DNA of 64,000 nt from contig NZ_JALKAA010000002.1 in NCBI RefSeq assembly GCF_024171605.1, positions 496,001 to 560,000 on the forward strand. Direction: 5' to 3'. This DNA is from Pontibacter sp. HSC-36F09 (GTDB taxonomy: Bacteria; Bacteroidota; Bacteroidia; Cytophagales; Hymenobacteraceae). Both the position numbers and the translations under genes were made by a program. Numbering within the stretch: the first letter of the stretch is position 1; each line of letters starts with the position of its first letter. Below are positions 58,639 through 64,000 of this stretch, in pieces. The notes under the pieces were generated by a model. The model was not told where the DNA came from and made no database searches. It worked only from the letters and a program-made list of their open reading frames with translations.

Positions 58639-60567
58639 ATGTCCCTGATCCCGAAAGAAGTAGTTGACCAGATCCTTGCTCAAGCCGATATAGCGGAAGT
58701 GGTGGGGGATTTTGTGTCGCTCAAGAAAAAGGGACAGAACCTGTGGGCGAACTGCCCATTCCACCACGAGAAGTCGCCTTCTTTTTCGGTGTCGCCGGCG
58801 AAGGGTATTTACAAATGCTTTGGTTGTGGCAAGGCAGGCAACTCCGTGCAGTTTATCATGGACGTGGAGGGCACGAGCTTTCCGGAAGCACTGAAGTACC
58901 TGGCCAAGAAGTATGGCATCGAGGTGCCCGAAGACGAGCCCAACCCGGAGTATGCCCGGGAGCAAAGTGAGCGCGACAGCCTCTACATCGTCTCCGATTT
59001 TGCCAGCAAACACTACCAGCAACTGCTTCACAGCCATGAGGAAGGGGCGATTGGACAATCCTACCTGAAGGAGCGCGGACTCAGTAACAGCACGATCAAA
59101 AAGTTTGAGCTGGGGTATAGCCTCGATACCTGGTCCGACCTGACCGATGCGGCCCTGAAAGCGGGGTATAAGCAAAAGTACCTGGAGGCGACCGGGCTGA
59201 CCATTGTGAAGGAAGACGGCAAAAAGTACGACCGCTTCCGGGGACGTGTCATGTTCCCGATCCATAATATCTCGGGGCGTGTGATCGGCTTTGGTGCCCG
59301 TACGCTCAAGAGCAACGACAAAAAAAGCCCGAAGTACCTCAACTCGCCCGAGTCGGAGATCTACCACAAGAGCAATGTGCTCTATGGCATGTACCAGGCC
59401 CGGCAGGCGATCCGCATGCAGGACAATTGCTACATGGTAGAGGGCTATCTCGATGTGCTTTCACTACACCAGGGAGGTATAGAAAACGTGGTAGCTTCGT
59501 CGGGTACCTCCCTCACCGAAGGGCAGATCAAGCTCATAGCCCGCTATACCCAGAACATCACGGTGCTCTACGATGGCGACGCGGCAGGTATAAAAGCTTC
59601 CCTAAGAGGTATAGACCTGATCCTGGAGAATGGGCTGAACGTCAACGTGGTGACTTTTCCGGCAGGCGAGGACCCGGATTCCTACATCCACAAGGTAGGC
59701 GACGAGAAGTTCAAAGCCTATGTGGCCGAGCACGCGCAGGACTTTATCTCGTTCAAGGCCAGTCTGTACGCCGAAGAGGCGAAGGGCAACCCGGTGAAGA
59801 AGGCGGAGGCGATACGAGAGATCGTGACCTCTATTTCCAAAATTCCAGACCCGATCAAGCGTTCGGTTTTTTTCCAGAGCTGTAGCCTTATCTTCGATAT
59901 CGATGAGCAGCTGCTGATTTCGGAGTACAACAAGATGCACCTGCAGGAGCGCCAGCAAAAGCAGCAACGCTCGGGCAGTCCGGAGGATCTGGCGGAAGCA
60001 GAGGCCTATGAAGCCGAGCAGCAAGAGACGCAAAAGCCCGAAACGGAAGCCGATAGTCTCAAACGCTACGAGCGCGAAATTGTGCGGATGCTGCTCAACT
60101 ATCCTGACAAGGTGCTGGTGGATGGGCAGAACACCTGCCAGTACATGCTCGAGCAGCTGGAGGATGTGGAGTTCCGCACGCCGCTATACGCACGCCTGAT
60201 CGAAGTGGTAAAAGAGAAGCTGCAACAGGGCATTATACCTGCAGCAGATGATTTCATCAACTATCCGGACCAGGAAATACGAACCGAGGCAACCAACCTG
60301 CTGTCGGACCCCTACGAACTCTCGCAAAACTGGGAAACCCACCAGATTTACGTGCCGCATGAGTCGGATCTGCTGCCTTACGGTGCCGAGCGCGCCGTGC
60401 TGCGCCTAAAGTGGCGCAATGTGCAACTGCTCATGAAGGCCGAAATGGAGAAGCTCCGCCTGGTAACAGATCCCACCGAACAGGACCGCGTGCTGCAGAT
60501 CATCTTCCAACTCAAATCCTTCGAGAAACAGATCGGCGACTTGCTAGGTATTGTGGTGAATAAGTAG
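58639..60567 (+). CDS. dnaG: DNA primase
   Basis: A 642-residue enzyme. The N-terminal zinc ribbon has C39, H42, C60 and C63 in NCPFHHEKSPSFSVSP and KCFGCGKAGN. The catalytic core carries FRGRVMFPIHNISGRVIGFG, then the TOPRIM motif VEGYLDVLSLHQGG and the acidic TVLYDGDAAG. Residues from about 440 form the helicase-binding C-terminal domain, linked by a glutamine- and glutamate-rich stretch. It makes RNA primers at the replication fork. It ends 2 bases before the stop of the convergent glycosyltransferase gene. Confidence 0.97.
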   Translation: MSLIPKEVVDQILAQADIAEVVGDFVSLKKKGQNLWANCPFHHEKSPSFSVSPAKGIYKCFGCGKAGNSVQFIMDVEGTSFPEALKYLAKKYGIEVPEDEPNPEYAREQSERDSLYIVSDFASKHYQQLLHSHEEGAIGQSYLKERGLSNSTIKKFELGYSLDTWSDLTDAALKAGYKQKYLEATGLTIVKEDGKKYDRFRGRVMFPIHNISGRVIGFGARTLKSNDKKSPKYLNSPESEIYHKSNVLYGMYQARQAIRMQDNCYMVEGYLDVLSLHQGGIENVVASSGTSLTEGQIKLIARYTQNITVLYDGDAAGIKASLRGIDLILENGLNVNVVTFPAGEDPDSYIHKVGDEKFKAYVAEHAQDFISFKASLYAEEAKGNPVKKAEAIREIVTSISKIPDPIKRSVFFQSCSLIFDIDEQLLISEYNKMHLQERQQKQQRSGSPEDLAEAEAYEAEQQETQKPETEADSLKRYEREIVRMLLNYPDKVLVDGQNTCQYMLEQLEDVEFRTPLYARLIEVVKEKLQQGIIPAADDFINYPDQEIRTEATNLLSDPYELSQNWETHQIYVPHESDLLPYGAERAVLRLKWRNVQLLMKAEMEKLRLVTDPTEQDRVLQIIFQLKSFEKQIGDLLGIVVNK

Positions 60568-60569
60568 GC

Positions 60570-61505
60570 TCAGATTGTCGTTTTACTACCAAAAATCAGG
60601 CGCTTTATTATACTGAGCAGTAATGTTGCTCTTAACTTTCTTTTTATATTTTTAGTTGGCCTGTAGAAAAAGGACTTGAATAATGAGTATATAAAAGGCT
60701 TGCCTAAGGGTTTTTTCATTAGAATATAGCCTTCAGCCTGAAGAAGGTAATGCTCAGCCAGGAAATTGATGTAATCCCGTTGCGAAATCTGCTTTACTCC
60801 AGATTTGTCCCGGCGAGCCATTGCATTTTGTGCAGCAACCAACTTTTCGTCCCTGGACTTATTAAAACCTTCAAAACCCCTGGAAGCCCCACGATGGCTT
60901 ATTCGGAAATAATACAATGGTTTCTCTACAAAAATAGTATCCCCGACTTCTTCCAGTTTATATATAATGTCTTTATCGTCAGATACTTTGAAGAAAAGAT
61001 CATACCCGGGTGTCAGATCATAATGTCGCCGCTTGTATGTAAGCAGGTGCCCTATTTTCTCTTCCAAAATATCTGAATAAACCACCTGTGCGCTTTCTGG
61101 AGCTATTTCTAATGGATTGAGGAGGTGGTCACAGTTGTAATGCTGGGTATAGACAATGCTGGCCTCAGGGTATAGCTGATGAATAGGAACAATTTCTTCC
61201 AATGCATTAGGGGCGAGTTGGTCATCGTGATCCAATATCACAATAATTTCCCCGGAGCTATTCCGTACTCCCATCCCTTTTGCATGGCTCACTCCTCCGT
61301 TTTTTGGTAAGGGAATAAGCTTATATCTGGCTTTGAATGCACTTGATATAACGAATTGCTGCAGTACTTCCAGCGTGTTATCCGTGGAGCTGTCCTCAAC
61401 CAGTACGACTTCCCAGTTGTCGTATGTCTGCCGCTCTACAGACTGCAATGTGCCGATGATAAGGTCTGGGTTATTATAACAGGCAATGACAACTGAACAC
61501 TTCAT
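60570..61505 (-). CDS. Family 2 glycosyltransferase
   Basis: A 311-residue GT-A protein with SVVIACYNNPDLIIGTLQSV (4-23), VVLVEDSSTDNTLEVLQQF, NGGVSHAKGMGVRNSSGEII and the metal site VILDHDDQLAPNALEEI. The C-terminal basic region (FYRPTKNIKRKLRATLLLSI) may touch the membrane. Donor and acceptor unknown. It lies outside the polysaccharide locus, convergent with dnaG, and could decorate another surface glycan. More AT-rich at its 3' end than dnaG. Confidence 0.9.
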   Translation of the reverse strand: MKCSVVIACYNNPDLIIGTLQSVERQTYDNWEVVLVEDSSTDNTLEVLQQFVISSAFKARYKLIPLPKNGGVSHAKGMGVRNSSGEIIVILDHDDQLAPNALEEIVPIHQLYPEASIVYTQHYNCDHLLNPLEIAPESAQVVYSDILEEKIGHLLTYKRRHYDLTPGYDLFFKVSDDKDIIYKLEEVGDTIFVEKPLYYFRISHRGASRGFEGFNKSRDEKLVAAQNAMARRDKSGVKQISQRDYINFLAEHYLLQAEGYILMKKPLGKPFIYSLFKSFFYRPTKNIKRKLRATLLLSIIKRLIFGSKTTI

Positions 61506-61708
61506 ACCATGAGTTGAAAAAGATTATGCCAGCGCTGCTGCAGCGTAAAAATAGATAATGTTTCTTTAAGAGAAGTGTATTTTCTAACTTTGCTCCCTAG
61601 AATGAGCGAATAGATGCTGGAGTTTTGTCACTATTACCTCAATTGAACAATGTACTGGTTTTTGTAGTTCTGTTAGGAGAGCTGCAAATTTGAGGTAACA
61701 ACCAGTAA

Positions 61709-62977
61709 ATGAGCTCGCTGGACTTAAATAAACACATGGAAACTAATTCACTAGAGCCTATCAAGCTCGATTCAATAGAAGACGCGATCGAGGACATCCG
61801 CCAGGGTAAGATTATTATTGTGGTGGACGACGATGACCGCGAAAACGAGGGCGACTTTATCTGCGCGGCAGAGAAGGTAACCCCGGAAATCATCAACTTT
61901 ATGGCAACGCACGGTCGCGGCCTGATCTGTGCGCCGCTTACTGAAGAGCGATGCGATGAACTGGGGCTGGAACTGATGGTGGGTCGCAACACGGCCCTGC
62001 ACGCCACACCGTTCACGGTATCAGTTGACCTGATCGGGCACGGTTGTACGACCGGTATCTCGGCCTCTGACCGCGCCAAAACCATTCAGGCACTGGTGGA
62101 CCCGAATACAGACCCACACTCACTGGGCAAACCAGGCCATATTTTCCCACTCAAAGCAAAGAAAGAAGGCGTGCTCCGTCGTGCAGGCCATACGGAGGCT
62201 GCCGTTGACCTGGCCCGCCTGGCAGGACTTGCACCGGCTGGCGTGCTGATCGAGATCATGAACGAGGACGGGACAATGGCCCGTTTGCCAGACCTGGTGA
62301 AAGTGGCGGAGCGTTTCAACCTGAAACTGATTTCGATCAAAGACCTGGTAGCGTATCGCCTGAAGAAAGAAAGCCTTATTGACCGTGAAATAGCGGTAGA
62401 ATTGCCAACCGATTTCGGAAACTTTGACCTGTATGCCTTCACACAGCGCAGCAACGGTGCCAAGCACCTGGCCCTGGTAAAAGGAAGCTGGAATGAAGAT
62501 GAGCCTGTGCTGGTGCGTGTGCACTCTTCGTGCGTGACGGGTGATATTTTCGGCTCGTGCCGTTGCGATTGCGGTCCACAGCTGCATGAGGCCATGCGCA
62601 TGGTAGAGCGCGAGGGCAAAGGCGTGATCGTATACATGAACCAGGAAGGACGCGGCATTGGCCTGATCAACAAACTGAAAGCCTACAAACTGCAGGAGCA
62701 GGGCCGCGACACCGTGGAAGCCAACCTGGAACTGGGCTTCGGTATGGACGAACGCGACTACGGTGTGGGCGCTCAGATCCTGCGCGATCTTGGTGTGAAG
62801 AAGATGCGCCTGATCACAAACAACCCGAAAAAGCGCGTTGGTTTAATTGGCTACGGGCTGGAGGTAGTGGAAAATGTGCCGATAGAAATCGCGCCAAACC
62901 CACACAACCAGAGCTACCTGACTACAAAGCGTGACAAGCTAGGTCACGAGATCCTGAAAAATACCGTTGTGCGCTAA
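61709..62977 (+). CDS. ribBA: Bifunctional 3,4-dihydroxy-2-butanone 4-phosphate synthase / GTP cyclohydrolase II
   Basis: A 422-residue fusion. The RibB half (about 15-215) has [20 protein letters not shown], with the acidic metal site, and [15 protein letters not shown]. The RibA half has the zinc cysteines C275, C286 and C288 in [17 protein letters not shown], and [20 protein letters not shown] and [10 protein letters not shown]. It supplies both starting compounds of riboflavin. An ATG 9 codons downstream is another possible start. I looked for an FMN riboswitch upstream and saw none. A terminator follows. Confidence 0.96.
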   Translation: MSSLDLNKHMETNSLEPIKLDSIEDAIEDIRQGKIIIVVDDDDRENEGDFICAAEKVTPEIINFMATHGRGLICAPLTEERCDELGLELMVGRNTALHATPFTVSVDLIGHGCTTGISASDRAKTIQALVDPNTDPHSLGKPGHIFPLKAKKEGVLRRAGHTEAAVDLARLAGLAPAGVLIEIMNEDGTMARLPDLVKVAERFNLKLISIKDLVAYRLKKESLIDREIAVELPTDFGNFDLYAFTQRSNGAKHLALVKGSWNEDEPVLVRVHSSCVTGDIFGSCRCDCGPQLHEAMRMVEREGKGVIVYMNQEGRGIGLINKLKAYKLQEQGRDTVEANLELGFGMDERDYGVGAQILRDLGVKKMRLITNNPKKRVGLIGYGLEVVENVPIEIAPNPHNQSYLTTKRDKLGHEILKNTVVR

Positions 62978-63002
62978 GCAGCCTTCGTTAAAACAGAACA
63001 CC

Positions 63003-63034
63003 AAGCCCGTGCCATTAGGTACGGGCTTTTTTTT
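63003..63034 (+). terminator. Terminator after ribBA
   Basis: AAGCCCGTGCC and GGTACGGGCTT pair around ATTA with one G-T pair, followed by a run of eight T residues. Confidence 0.9.
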
Positions 63035-63190
63035 GCACCGGACTTCCTGTAGCCTTTAAATATAATTTAGTGAATGGCCTATCCCGTATCCGGTTTATTA
63101 CGTTTAGAATTGTATGTAAACTTTTGTATAACAATAGGTTAGGTGGTATGTGTTGAGGTTTGTTATTTGCATTATTTAATGTTTAGGTAG

Positions 63191-63862
63191 ATGAGAGGAC
63201 TGGGGACTAAATATTTGTTTTTCACGTTATTTGTAACTTTTGCCTGTGGTAGCATACAGGGCTGGGCACAGGGTCAGTTGGGGTTCGATACAGAGCATTG
63301 GCTTTATGGAAAAGTTGTACTGGTTAACGGCGATAGCTTGCAGGGGGCTGTGATCTATCACCCTGCTGAGGATGTCGTGCAAATAGCATCAGAAGATGGT
63401 GCCATCAGTTCTTTCTCGGCCGTCAATGTCAGTTATTTTATGATAAGTGGCGTGTATAATGGCAAGCCACAGACCTTTCGGTCCCTGCCCTGGAACAGGG
63501 GGAGTCTGGAAAGCGATTTCAGGGTGCCGGTATTCTTTGAGCAGATCAACCAAGGGGAGTTCGTACTGATGAAACGATATGTGGGGGTGACCGGCACAGA
63601 AGCAGATAAGCAGTATGCGACAGCTTCTTTACAAACGAGTTACTTTCCCCATTTCGCCACAGAAGGCAATAAATTTCAGGAGGTGCTGTACATGCTCTTG
63701 CCCGACGGTGAGATTGTGCAGTTACGCAAGCCCAGAAAAGACCTGCTCAAACTATGCGGCGTTCACACAGGAAAAGTGAAGCAGTATGCCAAGTCCAAAA
63801 AGCTCGACTACAGTAATTCCAAGGACCTGCTCAGTATTGTAGATTATTATAATACGCTTTAA
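63191..63862 (+). CDS. Secreted protein of unknown function
   Basis: A 223-residue protein with a signal peptide (about 1-26, cleavage near GWA-QGQ). The body begins HWLYGKVVLVNGDSLQGAVI, a beta-rich opening common in Bacteroidota periplasmic proteins that seem to test or bind something on a barrel scaffold, and ends with a lysine-rich helix (LLKLCGVHTGKVKQYAKSKK) and YSNSKDLLSIVDYYNTL. No family or motif with known function is recognised. It is a single gene between the ribBA terminator and a convergent membrane-protein gene. Confidence 0.75.
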   Translation: MRGLGTKYLFFTLFVTFACGSIQGWAQGQLGFDTEHWLYGKVVLVNGDSLQGAVIYHPAEDVVQIASEDGAISSFSAVNVSYFMISGVYNGKPQTFRSLPWNRGSLESDFRVPVFFEQINQGEFVLMKRYVGVTGTEADKQYATASLQTSYFPHFATEGNKFQEVLYMLLPDGEIVQLRKPRKDLLKLCGVHTGKVKQYAKSKKLDYSNSKDLLSIVDYYNTL

Positions 63863-63873
63863 AGCCAGGGCCC

Positions 63874-64000
63874 TTATAGGTCGCGGAGGCGCACCAGCAG
63901 GATGGAGGCCAGCACGAGCAACGCGATATAGAACAAGGCGGGCAGTACTGCCCATGCCGGGCTAAGCGCCAATGTGGGGCTGGTGAGACCATCAATAATT
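63874..64000 (-). CDS. C-terminal end of a membrane protein (runs off window end)
   Basis: The last 41 residues of a minus-strand gene, ending RLRDL and a TAA at 63874-63876. They form one hydrophobic helix (AWAVLPALFYIALLVLASIL) followed by a short basic tail, as at the end of many polytopic transporters or permeases. The fragment is too short to name a family. The frame is open to the last base of the window. Confidence 0.6.
   Translation of the reverse strand, partial: IIDGLTSPTLALSPAWAVLPALFYIALLVLASILLVRLRDL

Noticed and set aside
61506-61708. Possible FMN riboswitch upstream of ribBA
   Set aside because: I looked for the conserved RFN blocks and found none in the 203-base gap.

Overview
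The window reads as chromosomal DNA of a Bacteroidota bacterium, most likely order Cytophagales and close to Hymenobacteraceae/Pontibacter. This placement is an inference. It rests on promoters of the Bacteroidota type (TTG/TTTG, about 19 bases, TAnnTTTG; the clearest precedes the tRNA), near absence of Shine-Dalgarno sites, family choices such as M61 peptidase with PDZ, paired YceI proteins, fused RibBA and Mrp plus a small NifU protein, and a dense population of intergenic hairpin repeats typical of the phylum.

Left flank (1-20 kb). Housekeeping and envelope genes lie on both strands: a truncated sodium/solute symporter, a metallo-beta-lactamase-fold hydrolase, an outer-membrane barrel, an M61 peptidase, a methyltransferase, a CinA-type amidohydrolase, an RNA ligase-type phosphodiesterase (ThpR), two PAP2 phosphatases on either side of tRNA-Leu(CAG), a large TPR protein with an embedded HEXXH domain, a histidine phosphatase lipoprotein, an RDD protein, Ogt, a dihaem cytochrome c, a MarR regulator with two YceI paralogues, a lipoprotein and a flavin reductase. 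Intergenic gaps are filled with several families of palindromic repeats.

Centre (20.4-53.7 kb). One co-directional plus-strand locus makes and exports a surface polysaccharide by a Wzx/Wzy-type route. It starts with export protein (Wza-like) and polysaccharide co-polymerase/tyrosine kinase (Wzc-like). Precursor genes follow: UDP-HexNAc dehydrogenase and 4-epimerase (TviB/TviC-like), rmlB-rmlC-rmlA (no rmlD), a UDP-glucuronate 4-epimerase-like enzyme, and a legionaminic acid block in the order legB-legC-legI-legG-ptmE-legF-oxidoreductase-ptmA. Then come flippase, several glycosyltransferases, a putative polymerase, UDP-glucose dehydrogenase, and a pglC-D-E-F set for UDP-di-N-acetylbacillosamine and its transfer to lipid carrier. 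The locus is a compositional mosaic: rmlBCA and ugd are very GC-rich (sample lines 68-70 percent), while 28.8-46.3 kb is AT-rich (a sample line is 27 percent GC).

Right flank (53.8-64 kb). A DUF559 nuclease gene boxed by inverted repeats, fumarylacetoacetase, an 830-base repeat field with a 24-bp perfect hairpin, NifU-type and Mrp iron-sulfur proteins, a second repeat field, primase DnaG, a family 2 glycosyltransferase, RibBA, a secreted protein of unknown function and the end of a membrane protein.

The most unusual signals are a 17-base word (GAGGGCCCCTACCCCCA) present five times and each time sitting inside another repeat; strong over-representation of AGGTATA/TATACCT in the flanks, with a sharp drop in the acquired sugar genes; the inverted-repeat-bounded DUF559 gene; a duplicated yceI unit with duplicated promoter/operator; and the legionaminic block that lacks its own acetyltransferase.
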